Shown here piece by piece: positions 51,320 to 59,419 of a stretch of DNA of 64,000 nt. The stretch is from Halalkalibacter alkaliphilus (GTDB taxonomy: Bacteria > Bacillota > Bacilli > Bacillales > Bacillaceae_D). The translations under genes were made by a program, and so were the position numbers. Positions within the stretch are counted from its first letter, which is position 1, and every line of letters starts with the position of its first letter. Below the pieces are notes generated by a model. That model was not told the DNA's origin. It saw only the letters and a program-made list of their open reading frames with translations, and searched no databases. The stretch lies in contig NZ_JAKRYL010000015.1 of the NCBI RefSeq assembly GCF_023555415.1, positions 58,062 to 122,061 of the forward strand. The letters run 5' to 3'.

Positions 51320-52069
51320 ATGAGAGCACCAAGAAGAAGCAGGCCCCGACCTCGAAAAGGTCCGCTGCCATTTCGTTATGTTTTGCTTCTATCTTTTATT
51401 ATCTTCGTTGCTTTAACTGTTCAAGGGTTATGGATTATTGAGAAGGGCATTCGTCCAACACTAATGGAAATCGCAACTACTGAAACAAAAGTTATTGCGA
51501 CGAGAGCTATCAATGATGCGGTCTCAAAGAAAATCGCTTCTGACCTTGATCAGGATGAATTGTTTATTACTAATAGTGAAAACATCATACAGTTTAATAC
51601 ACAAATTTACAATCGGATTTTGTCTGAAGCCACATTGCGTGTTGAGAGACATTTGAAAGCCATTGAACGAGGTGAGGCTTTTGATATTTCGATTGACACC
51701 GAAAGTGATCCAATTTCGACAAATGACGGTGGACTTATATATAACATTCCACTAGGTCAAGCAACGAATAATGCACTACTCGCTCAATTAGGGCCAAAAA
51801 TCCCTGTACGTTTCTCTGCTATTGGGGATGTAAAGACGGATTTAAATTGGGAAGTAATAAATACAGGGATTAACAATACCACGTTATCAGTAAATTTTGA
51901 TGTGATAGTAGATGCTAAGATCGTCATCCCATTTGCAACTAGAGAGGAAGCGGTTAAAACGACCATTCCCGTTGGATTAATTAATATCCAAGGAGAAGTA
52001 CCTGAATACTATTCAGAAGGTGGAGGGATGATTCTTCCAGCAGGCTCATCACCTGATGGCAGTAGGTAG
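51320..52069 (+). CDS. yunB: Sporulation protein YunB
   Basis: A 249-residue protein; ATG 51320 follows GAAGGGGGTT. After a very basic start (RAPRRSRPRPRKG), one membrane helix (about 20-38) and an extracytoplasmic domain follow, with TRAINDAVSKKIASDLDQDELF and GQATNNALLAQLGPKIPVRFSAIGDVKTDLNWEVINTGINNTTL, the pattern of YunB. B. subtilis YunB is a mother-cell sporulation protein of unknown exact role. It is 146 bases after the heat-shock gene, still in the gerP cluster region, and ends just before the second 160-bp repeat. Confidence 0.85.
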   Translation: MRAPRRSRPRPRKGPLPFRYVLLLSFIIFVALTVQGLWIIEKGIRPTLMEIATTETKVIATRAINDAVSKKIASDLDQDELFITNSENIIQFNTQIYNRILSEATLRVERHLKAIERGEAFDISIDTESDPISTNDGGLIYNIPLGQATNNALLAQLGPKIPVRFSAIGDVKTDLNWEVINTGINNTTLSVNFDVIVDAKIVIPFATREEAVKTTIPVGLINIQGEVPEYYSEGGGMILPAGSSPDGSR

Positions 52070-52090
52070 ATTGAATCTTGAGGGAGTTAA

Positions 52091-52251
52091 GCTGTCTTAA
52101 AAGCCTTAAAAAGAGATGGCATTGGCTCCGTTCGCAACTACCTTAAAAGGAGAAACTCAATCCTCTCAAGGCTTTCAAAAGATATAGTGACTTAAGCTCT
52201 TGTTTTAGGAGTGTCTCAAAAGGTTAAAAACAGACCCTTTTGGGGCACTCC
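52091..52251 (+). repeat. 160-bp intergenic repeat, copy 2 (with terminal hairpin)
   Basis: Begins GCTGTCT and ends in hairpin GGAGTGTCTCAAAAGGT / ACCCTTTTGGGGCACTCC (52208-52251). It aligns with copy 1 at 48521-48679 over its whole length, in the same orientation. Together they flank the gerP-hsp20-yunB segment; the hairpin also terminates yunB transcription. Confidence 0.85.
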
Positions 52252-52385
52252 TTTTAATTGTTGAAATAAAGCATTGCTATTAAAATTGCAATAAATTATG
52301 ATCTAATAATAATCAATACATATAAATTCAGATCAAGGGTTAAAAAAGGAAAGGTTGTTTTTTACCGATGTATGGAGGGGAAATA

Positions 52386-53513
52386 ATGAATTATGATGTA
52401 ATCGTAATTGGTGCGGGTTCAATGGGAATGGCTGCAGGGTATTATCTATCTAAGAGTGGCAAGAAAATCTTATTACTAGACTCATTTAATCCACCGCACA
52501 ACAATGGGAGTCATCATGGGGAGACAAGAATTATTCGTTATGCTTATGGTGAGGGTGAAGAGTATGTGCCTTTCGTACTTAGAGCCAAAGAATTATGGAG
52601 TGATTTAGAGAAAAGTTCAGGCAAACAATTGTTTTTGCAAACAGGTGTCATCAATGTTGGAAATGAAGAATCCGATTTTATTCAAAATATAATTTCTAGT
52701 TCCAAAAAGTATTCGTTGCCAGTAGATATTATGGATTCAAAAGAAGTTCAAACCCGTTGGCCAGGTTTTTCTTTGCCTAACAACTATATTGGTTGCTTTG
52801 AACCAACGTCAGGAGTTTTAAAATGTGAGGAAAGCATTCAAGCATACCAAGAACTTGCTGAGAAGAACGGGGCTACGATCATTACATATAGCAGGGTAAG
52901 AAATATTTCTATTAAGAATGAAAAAGTGACGATCCTTACAGATGAACATAAATTTTGTTCTGAGGCTTTAGTTGTTGCTGCTGGCGCTTGGACAGGACAG
53001 CTTCTTTCAATGTTAGATTTAGAACTTCCTCTTACACCAGTAAGAAAGACTTTTGCATGGTTTCATGCTGATGAAAAGGTTTATCATCATACCAAGTTTC
53101 CAGCTTTTGCGGTTGAGACTTCTCAAGGTATGTACTACGGCTTTCCAAGTATAGATGGTGCCGGGATAAAAGTCGGTCGCCATGATGGAGGAGATCCAAT
53201 AAGCCCTGATGAATCAATGTTAGCCTTTGGTGAGGTAGAAGCAGATAAAGGAGATTTAGAAAACTACTTAAATAAATATATACCAGGTATTCAGCAATTG
53301 AAGTACGGTAAAACATGTATGTATACACTCACGCCAGATGAGAAATTTATCATTGATTTACATCCAAACTATTCAAACGTTGCTATTGCAGCGGGTTTCT
53401 CTGGCCATGGGTTTAAATTTAGCAGTGCTGTTGGACAAGCATTAAGTAATTTGATTATTTCAGGGAAAAATGATGTAGACATTTCTCAATTTGCGATCAA
53501 TCGGTTTAAATAA
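52386..53513 (+). CDS. solA: N-methyl-L-tryptophan oxidase / monomeric sarcosine oxidase family
   Basis: A 375-residue flavoenzyme of the MSOX/MTOX family; ATG 52386 has GGAGGGGAAATA. Landmarks: Rossmann GxGxxG as GAGSMGMAAG, GSHHGETRIIRYAYGEGEEYV, AAGAWTGQL, the covalent FAD region KTCMYTLTPDEKFIID (Cys), and FSGHGFKFSSAVGQAL. It oxidises N-methylated or secondary amino acids with release of H2O2. The exact substrate (sarcosine, N-methyl-tryptophan or other) cannot be settled, so the symbol is a family name. A hairpin follows; the neighbouring symporter is on the opposite strand. Confidence 0.8.
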   Translation: MNYDVIVIGAGSMGMAAGYYLSKSGKKILLLDSFNPPHNNGSHHGETRIIRYAYGEGEEYVPFVLRAKELWSDLEKSSGKQLFLQTGVINVGNEESDFIQNIISSSKKYSLPVDIMDSKEVQTRWPGFSLPNNYIGCFEPTSGVLKCEESIQAYQELAEKNGATIITYSRVRNISIKNEKVTILTDEHKFCSEALVVAAGAWTGQLLSMLDLELPLTPVRKTFAWFHADEKVYHHTKFPAFAVETSQGMYYGFPSIDGAGIKVGRHDGGDPISPDESMLAFGEVEADKGDLENYLNKYIPGIQQLKYGKTCMYTLTPDEKFIIDLHPNYSNVAIAAGFSGHGFKFSSAVGQALSNLIISGKNDVDISQFAINRFK

Positions 53514-53556
53514 TTAAGAAAAAGTTTTATTACATGTACTTAAAACGTAAGGAAAA

Positions 53557-53595
53557 GGGTTATCCAAAGGCTTTTGACCTTTTGGAATAACCCTC
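53557..53595. terminator. Hairpin between convergent genes
   Basis: GGGTTATCCAAAGG pairs with CCTTTTGGAATAACCC; the core AAAGGCTTTTGACCTTTT belongs to the recurring family. Confidence 0.8.
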
Positions 53596-53603
53596 ATTAA
53601 CTT

Positions 53604-54572
53604 TTAGATAGATGGTGTTTTTGTATTAATGTCTACCTTAGATTTTTTGCTGTCAATCCACCCCCAAATACTAACAAGAAGCGGGCCGGAAATGTTGTGC
53701 CACACAGAAAATAGAGCACTTGGCAATGCAGCCAATGGTGAAAAATGAACAGTTGCAAGTGAAGCACCTAAGCCTGAGTTTTGCATACCTACTTCAATGG
53801 AAATGGCTCTTCGTTTCGCTTCGTCTAATCCAACAAGTTTAGCTGTAAGATAACCTAAGACTAAACCGATAGAGTTATGAAGCATAATAGCAACAAACAG
53901 CAGTACTCCAGTAGTTGCAATGTTATCTTTGTTCGCACCGACAACAGCAGAAACAATAGCTAAAATAGCAACGATCGAAATTAAAGGAAGAACAGTTGTA
54001 CTCTTATCAACAAAATTAGGCAGTAATCTTCTTACAATGATTCCCAAAGCAATTGGTATAATAATAACCTGAATGATTGAGATGAACATAGCTCCCGCAT
54101 CAACAGGTAACCACTGGTCAGCTAAAAGAAATAAAATAAATGGAGTTAGAATCGGCGCCAGTAACGTTGAAAAAGAAGTCATAGCAACAGATACTGGGAC
54201 ATCTCCTTTAGCTAAGTACACCATCACATTGGATGCCGTTCCCCCTGGACATGCTCCTACTAATACAAGACCTGCTGCAAGCTCAGGAGGCAAATTTAAC
54301 GCAATAGCTAATCCAAATGCAACAAGTGGCATAATAACAAATTGTGCGATGACACCAATAATAACTGGAATTGGCTTCTTTAAGACAACCCCAAAGTCAG
54401 ATAACCTTAATGTTAATCCCATACCAAACATAATAATTCCAAGTAATAATGTGATATGAGGTGCAATCCAGGTGAAAGTATCAGGTGATATAAATGCAAT
54501 CACACTTATTAAGATCACGATGACCGCAAAATATTTACTTACAAATTGACTAAAGGAGTGTAATCCACTCAT
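53604..54572 (-). CDS. BASS-family (bile acid:sodium symporter) transporter, YocS-like
   Basis: A 322-residue membrane protein with nine to ten helices. Landmarks: GIIMFGMGLTLRLSDFGVVLKKP, the Pro-rich crossing region VGACPGGTASNVMVYLAKGDV (conserved GGxxSN) and IEVGMQNSGLGASLATVHF (E/N-containing second repeat). It resembles B. subtilis YocS and the plant BASS pyruvate/2-keto acid carriers, so a Na+-linked organic anion is a likely cargo. The adjacent kamA promoter lies divergently 270 bases away; a role in lysine-derived 2-keto acids is a guess. Confidence 0.85.
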   Translation of the reverse strand: MSGLHSFSQFVSKYFAVIVILISVIAFISPDTFTWIAPHITLLLGIIMFGMGLTLRLSDFGVVLKKPIPVIIGVIAQFVIMPLVAFGLAIALNLPPELAAGLVLVGACPGGTASNVMVYLAKGDVPVSVAMTSFSTLLAPILTPFILFLLADQWLPVDAGAMFISIIQVIIIPIALGIIVRRLLPNFVDKSTTVLPLISIVAILAIVSAVVGANKDNIATTGVLLFVAIMLHNSIGLVLGYLTAKLVGLDEAKRRAISIEVGMQNSGLGASLATVHFSPLAALPSALFSVWHNISGPLLVSIWGWIDSKKSKVDINTKTPSI

Positions 54573-54677
54573 TTCTCATTCCCCCAAACAAACGTTGTTT
54601 CTTTTTTTTATAAATTGTAACACTTTACAGCTATAATGACAAAAAATTTTGAAAACAGGCTAAATAAAAATAGAATA

Positions 54678-54770
54678 TGCTGCCAAATTCTTGCATCTAA
54701 TGCTCATTTTTCGGCAGACAAAAAAGTGAATAGAGCGACTTTTGTAATTTTTGCTGCCTAAATTCTGGCA
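54678..54770 (+). promoter_or_regulatory. Two putative activator (UAS) sites upstream of kamA
   Basis: TGCTGCCAAATTCTTGCA (54678-54695) and TGCTGCCTAAATTCTGGCA (54752-54770) are near copies, 74 bases apart, and each holds a near inverted repeat (TGCTGCC / GGCA). They lie 75-165 bases before the sigma-54 promoter, the usual distance for an enhancer-binding protein, and likely bind the KamR-like activator at 31730. Confidence 0.65.
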
Positions 54771-54842
54771 GTTTTTTTAGTTGTGTCTTATTTTTTGTGG
54801 TAACAGCACCTCCTATAGAAGTATTTTTAAGAACAAATGAAG

Positions 54843-54860
54843 TTGGCATAAAAATTGCAC
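54843..54860 (+). promoter_or_regulatory. Sigma-54 (SigL) -24/-12 promoter of kamA
   Basis: TTGGCATAAAAATTGCAC fits TGGCAY-N5-TTGCW: GG at 54845-54846 and GC at 54857-54858, 12 bases apart. Transcription would start near 54870, leaving a 27-base leader with GGAGGG before kamA. It is the only such promoter I found. Confidence 0.9.
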
Positions 54861-54896
54861 TTAAATGGATGAGTCAATTATTTAGGAGGGTCTGTC

Positions 54897-56324
54897 ATGA
54901 AAATGGATTTATATAAACCAACTCGTCACTGGAAGGACGTTGAACTTTGGAAAGATGTAACGCAAGAGAAGTGGGATGACTGGATTTGGCAATTAACCAA
55001 TACCATTCGAACTCTTGATGATTTAAAAAAAGTAGTAAACTTAACACCTGAAGAAGAAGAAGGTGTTAAAATCTCGACGAAAACGATTCCTTTAAATATC
55101 ACTCCATATTATGCATCACTCATGAATCCAGATGATCCAAGATGTCCGATTCGAATGCAGTCTGTCCCCATTGGAGAAGAAATTAACAAAACAAAATATG
55201 ATTTAGAGGATCCACTAGAAGAAGATGAAGACTCCCCTGTACCAGGATTAACGCATCGTTATCCTGATCGTGTGCTGTTTTTAGTTACAAATCAATGTTC
55301 GATGTATTGTCGCTACTGTACTCGTCGAAGGTTCTCAGGTCAAATCGGAATGGGAGTCCCGAAAAAGCAATTAGATGATGCGATTAACTATATCCGCAAC
55401 ACTCCAAAAGTACGAGATGTTCTTCTATCAGGTGGTGACGGATTGTTAATTAATGACAAGATCCTTGAATATATATTAAAGAACTTACGTGACATTCCGC
55501 ATGTTGAAATCATTCGAATTGGAACAAGGGCACCTGTCGTTTTCCCTCAACGAATTACAGAAAATTTATGCAACATTTTAAAGAAATACCACCCAGTTTG
55601 GTTAAATACGCATTTTAATACGTCAATTGAAATTACGGAAGAGTCCAAAAAAGCATGTGAAATGCTTGTAAATTCAGGAGTTCCAGTTGGGAATCAAGCG
55701 GTTATTTTAGCAGGTATAAATGATAGTTTACCAATAATGAAAAAGCTGAACTATGATTTAGTAAAAATTCGAGTTCGTCCTTATTACATTTATCAATGTG
55801 ATTTATCCGAAGGGATTGGTCACTTCAGAGCACCTATTTCAAAAGGTCTTGAAATTATTGAAGGATTACGTGGTCATACGTCTGGTTATAGTGTACCTAC
55901 GTTTGTAGTTGACGCCCCTGGTGGTGGGGGGAAGATTACTCTTCAACCAAACTATATGATTTCTCAAAGTCCAGAAAAAGTTGTTCTCCGAAATTTTGAA
56001 GGTGTTATTACAAGTTATCCTGAACCAAAAGGGTACGTTCCTGGGCGTGCAGATGATTATTTCAGCAATATTTACCATAATTACAAAGAAAACCATTCAA
56101 ATACAGGGATATCGTCGTTATTAAACGATGAACAAAAAACAATTGTTCCAAAATCGTTGGAACGATACAATCGACGCTCGAGTTTTCAAGAGAATGAAGG
56201 ATATTCAACACTTAAAGATCGCCGCCAGAAGCGTGATGAATTAAAAGAGAAAAAGTATCAAACAGAAATAAAAAAATATAATTATGATACAAATTCACAG
56301 TCTCAGAAAGGAGAGGAAAAATGA
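54897..56324 (+). CDS. kamA: Lysine 2,3-aminomutase
   Basis: A 475-residue radical-SAM, PLP-dependent enzyme that turns L-lysine into L-beta-lysine. The 4Fe-4S motif is CxxxCxxC at Cys134, Cys138 and Cys141 (TNQCSMYCRYCTRRRF), followed by DVLLSGGDGLL and PLP-binding regions near TFVVDAPGGGGKI. Length and ending match Bacillus KamA. It is the first gene of an operon with yokU, aminotransferase, CoA transferase and M20 genes, controlled by a SigL promoter and two UAS repeats. AblB, which would acetylate beta-lysine, lies elsewhere in the window. The stop overlaps the next start by 4 bases. Confidence 0.97.
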   Translation: MKMDLYKPTRHWKDVELWKDVTQEKWDDWIWQLTNTIRTLDDLKKVVNLTPEEEEGVKISTKTIPLNITPYYASLMNPDDPRCPIRMQSVPIGEEINKTKYDLEDPLEEDEDSPVPGLTHRYPDRVLFLVTNQCSMYCRYCTRRRFSGQIGMGVPKKQLDDAINYIRNTPKVRDVLLSGGDGLLINDKILEYILKNLRDIPHVEIIRIGTRAPVVFPQRITENLCNILKKYHPVWLNTHFNTSIEITEESKKACEMLVNSGVPVGNQAVILAGINDSLPIMKKLNYDLVKIRVRPYYIYQCDLSEGIGHFRAPISKGLEIIEGLRGHTSGYSVPTFVVDAPGGGGKITLQPNYMISQSPEKVVLRNFEGVITSYPEPKGYVPGRADDYFSNIYHNYKENHSNTGISSLLNDEQKTIVPKSLERYNRRSSFQENEGYSTLKDRRQKRDELKEKKYQTEIKKYNYDTNSQSQKGEEK

Positions 56325-56593
56325 AGTGTGAATGGTGTGGGCAACATGAAGCTGAAGAAATAAATTGTACTGTTTACTGGGAGCTTCCCGATGGAACGCG
56401 CGCCATAGAAATAACAGACACACCAGGGATGGAATGTAAAAGTTGTGGTATGGAGTATCAAGCTGAAGAAATAATTCAAGAAATAGAAGACCAGCTGCTC
56501 CTGATTGATACAACTAAACTAGATAAAAGCATTAGCTACGAACAACTAATGAAGAAAAAACGTTTTCTGAAATATAATTATTTTCGTTTTTAA
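56321..56593 (+). CDS. yokU: YokU-family small protein (CxxC pairs)
   Basis: A 90-residue protein, start ATG 56321 overlapping kamA by ATGA. Cys pairs CEWC and CKSC frame a small treble-clef or zinc ribbon-like domain, followed by a helical tail. YokU is found next to kamA in Bacillus (there in SP-beta-adjacent context) and is of unknown function; it may be a chaperone or regulator of the aminomutase. Translation is coupled to kamA. Confidence 0.85.
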   Translation: MKCEWCGQHEAEEINCTVYWELPDGTRAIEITDTPGMECKSCGMEYQAEEIIQEIEDQLLLIDTTKLDKSISYEQLMKKKRFLKYNYFRF

Positions 56594-56624
56594 TAAAGAA
56601 CGGAACCGCTACCAAAATTTGAGC

Positions 56625-56649
56625 CTCTAGGATCGGGGTTCTCCTAGAG
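56625..56649 (+). terminator. Intra-operon hairpin after yokU
   Basis: CTCTAGGA / TCCTAGAG with a 9-nt loop, in the 136-base gap before the aminotransferase. There is no T-run, so it may slow or process the transcript rather than end it. Confidence 0.55.
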
Positions 56650-56729
56650 CCGTGTATCGTGTGAACCATTGCAGTATTTTTAAATACGCTAAAGTGAAAA
56701 AAGCCCTTCATAAAGAGAGAGGGATGAAA

Positions 56730-58037
56730 ATGAAACGTTCATTACTAATTAAACCTATGATGGATGAAGACTACCCAACCGCTGTTCGAGCAGAGGGAAT
56801 CTATATTTATGATGAGCATGGGAAGAAGTATCTAGATGGTTCATCAGGAGCAGTAACCGCAAGTCTTGGTCATGCGGTTACTGAAATCATTGAAGCTGTC
56901 CATGAGCAGTCGAAAGAAGTATCATTTGTTTACCGTTCACAATTTACAACGATCCCTGCTGAACAATTAGCACAAAAATTAAACACATTGATAAATGCAA
57001 AAGAGAACTATTGGTCATTCTTTGTAAATAGTGGATCAGAAGCAGCTGAAACTGCTATGAAAATTGCCATTCAACATTTTCAAGAACAAGGGAAAACCCA
57101 AAAGAACAAAATTCTCTCTCGCTGGATTAGCTATCACGGAATTACAATCGGGGCGTTATCGATGTCTGGTCATGTTAAACGTCGTGAACGATTTGTTCCT
57201 CTTTTAGAGGATTATCCTAGCATTTCAGCACCGTATTGTTATCAATGTCCATTTCATAAAACATTTCCAGACTGTCAGCTCGCTTGTGCCAGCGAACTTG
57301 AAACAGCAATTAAGCGAATTGGAGCTCAACATATAGCGGCCTTTATCGCCGAACCGATTGTTGGTGCAGCAGGAGGAGTAATTGTGCCTCCTGAAGGCTA
57401 TTATCAACAAATTAGAAAGATCTGTGACCGATACAACATTTTATTTATTGCAGATGAAGTCATGACAGGACTAGGTCGTACAGGAAAAATGTTTGCTCTT
57501 AATCATTGGGATGTGTTGCCTGATATTATGACCCTTGGAAAAGGACTTAGTGCAGGGTATACCCCTATTGCTGCGACGCTCGCTAGTGATAAAGTAATGA
57601 AGCCTATTTTACAAGGAACTAAATCGATTATGAGCGGACATACATTTAGTGCCAACCCACAATCTACTGCAGTTGCTTTAGCTGTTTTAAATTATATTGA
57701 AAAAGAAAATTTAGTTGAAAAAGTCGAAAGTCAAGGGGCGATTCTCCTTCAAAAACTACATGTGTTAGCCAAGGGGTTTCCAATGATTGGAGACATTCGT
57801 GGAAAAGGGCTATTAATTGGGGTGGAATTCACCTCAGAATCACATGGGAGTCTAACACAGAAAATAGTTACTACAGCAAGAGAAAAGGGACTTCTTCTGT
57901 ATCCTGCTTCAGCTGGAAGAGATGGATTTGAAGGAGATGCTATCATTATTTCTCCCCCTTTTACCATTACAGAAAAAGAAATTAATCAATTAATTAAGCT
58001 TTTTTCAGACACATTACATGAAGTCCAAGGAGGATAG
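56730..58037 (+). CDS. Class-III aminotransferase (YodT-like)
   Basis: A 435-residue PLP aminotransferase; ATG 56730 is favoured over the longer frame to 56652 by GAGAGGG 7 bases upstream. Family landmarks are YFVNSGSEAAETAMKIA, the DEVMTGLGRTGKMFA region, and the Lys region TLGKGLSAGYTPIAAT. Position in the kamA cluster, as YodT in B. subtilis, suggests transamination of (acetyl-)beta-lysine to a 3-oxo acid, by inference. It is followed after 12 bases by CoA transferase A. Confidence 0.9.
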   Translation: MKRSLLIKPMMDEDYPTAVRAEGIYIYDEHGKKYLDGSSGAVTASLGHAVTEIIEAVHEQSKEVSFVYRSQFTTIPAEQLAQKLNTLINAKENYWSFFVNSGSEAAETAMKIAIQHFQEQGKTQKNKILSRWISYHGITIGALSMSGHVKRRERFVPLLEDYPSISAPYCYQCPFHKTFPDCQLACASELETAIKRIGAQHIAAFIAEPIVGAAGGVIVPPEGYYQQIRKICDRYNILFIADEVMTGLGRTGKMFALNHWDVLPDIMTLGKGLSAGYTPIAATLASDKVMKPILQGTKSIMSGHTFSANPQSTAVALAVLNYIEKENLVEKVESQGAILLQKLHVLAKGFPMIGDIRGKGLLIGVEFTSESHGSLTQKIVTTAREKGLLLYPASAGRDGFEGDAIIISPPFTITEKEINQLIKLFSDTLHEVQGG

Positions 58038-58049
58038 GAGGATGAAGCC

Positions 58050-58748
58050 TTGCAAAATATTCGCCAATCTTTTCATAAAGTGTGCACTTTACAAAAAACT
58101 ATGAATTATATTAATGATGGCTGTTCACTCATGTTTGGTGGATTTGGAGGTGTCGGCAATCCTCCAACACTAATTAATGGTCTTATAGAAAAGGGTGTGA
58201 AAGACCTCACATTGATCGGAAATGACGCTGGTTTTCCAACAATCGGAATCGGAAAATTTATTAGCCAAGGCAGAGCAAAAAAGCTAATAGCCTCACATAT
58301 TGGTTCAAATCCTGTTGCAGGACAGTTGATGGTAGATGGGCTATTAGAAGTTGAGTTTTCGCCACAAGGGACATTAGCAGAACGTATTCGTGCAGGAGGA
58401 GTTGGGTTAGGAGGCGTTTTAACAGATATTGGACTCGACAGCATGATGGAGGAAGGAAAACAAAAAGTTCAGGTAGATGGGAAGACATTTTTAATAGAAT
58501 CTGCACTTAGAGCTGATGTCGCGATTGTTTACGCGAAAAAAGCAGATGAATTTGGCAACTTAATATATGAAACAAGTGCACGGAATACAAATCCTTTAGT
58601 TGCGATGGCTGGAAATATTACAATCGCTGAAGTAGAAGAAATTGTCCCTGTTGGAAATTTAGACCCCCACGATATTCATACACCTGGTATTTTCGTAGAT
58701 TATGTGATTCAAAGCAAAGGGGTAGATTGGAAATGGGCATGGGAGTGA
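58050..58748 (+). CDS. CoA transferase subunit A (YodS-like)
   Basis: A 232-residue CoA-transferase family I alpha subunit, start TTG after GGAGGATGAAGCC. The glycine-rich MFGGFGGVGNPPTLINGLIEKGV and NDAGFPTIGIGKFI are typical, and EFSPQGTLAERIRAGGVGLGGVLT. Together with subunit B it should activate an acid (probably the 3-oxo acid of the pathway) with CoA from acetyl-CoA or succinyl-CoA. Overlaps the next gene. Confidence 0.92.
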   Translation: MQNIRQSFHKVCTLQKTMNYINDGCSLMFGGFGGVGNPPTLINGLIEKGVKDLTLIGNDAGFPTIGIGKFISQGRAKKLIASHIGSNPVAGQLMVDGLLEVEFSPQGTLAERIRAGGVGLGGVLTDIGLDSMMEEGKQKVQVDGKTFLIESALRADVAIVYAKKADEFGNLIYETSARNTNPLVAMAGNITIAEVEEIVPVGNLDPHDIHTPGIFVDYVIQSKGVDWKWAWE

Positions 58749-59407
58749 ATATTCGAGAAAGGATAGCGAAGCGCGCTGCACAAGAAATCAAAGACGGGAT
58801 GATGGTGAATTTAGGGATAGGCATCCCTTCTCTCGTTGCTAATTATCTCGCATCTGAGTGTCGAGTTATGTTCCATGCAGAAAATGGAGTACTTGGTATT
58901 GGGAAAGAACCAGAAAAGGGGAAGGAAGATCCGACATTATGTAATGCAGCTGGTTTTCCTGTTACCACCGTTCCAGGTGCTTCTTATTTTGATAGCGCGG
59001 TTGCATTTGGCATGATTCGTTCCGGTTATTTAGATATCACTATTTTAGGAGGACTAGAGGTTAGTGAACAAGGCGATCTTGCCAATTGGATCGTTCCTAA
59101 AAAGCGAGTGCCAGGAATAGGGGGCGCCATGGAGCTCGCAAAAAAAGCCAAAAAAGTGATTGTTGTGATGAATCATACAAATAAAAAAGGTGATGCCAAA
59201 ATCGTGAAGCAATGTCGACTTCCACTAACAGCTAAAGCTTGTGTCAATTTAATTATCACTGATATGGCAGTAATTGAAGTAACAGAACAAGGGCTATTAT
59301 TAAAGGAGGTAATGGAGCCATATTCTACAGAGGAAGTCATTGAAGCAACAGAAGCGCATCTTCTTGTACCGGGTGAGGTGAAAATAGTTAAAAGGAAGCT
59401 AGACTAG
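58733..59407 (+). CDS. CoA transferase subunit B (YodR-like)
   Basis: A 224-residue beta subunit. The catalytic glutamate is in the conserved ENG motif HAENGVLGIG after MVNLGIGIPSLVANYL. ATG 58733 is chosen; TTG 58727 and ATG 58739 are possible. It overlaps subunit A by 16 bases, as expected for a co-translated heterodimer. Confidence 0.92.
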   Translation: MGMGVNIRERIAKRAAQEIKDGMMVNLGIGIPSLVANYLASECRVMFHAENGVLGIGKEPEKGKEDPTLCNAAGFPVTTVPGASYFDSAVAFGMIRSGYLDITILGGLEVSEQGDLANWIVPKKRVPGIGGAMELAKKAKKVIVVMNHTNKKGDAKIVKQCRLPLTAKACVNLIITDMAVIEVTEQGLLLKEVMEPYSTEEVIEATEAHLLVPGEVKIVKRKLD

Positions 59408-59419
59408 GGGGGTAGAGCA

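Noticed and set aside
51163..51441. 92-codon frame overlapping the Hsp20 and YunB genes
   Set aside because: Shadow frame that joins two real genes; YunB starts inside it with a proper ribosome site.
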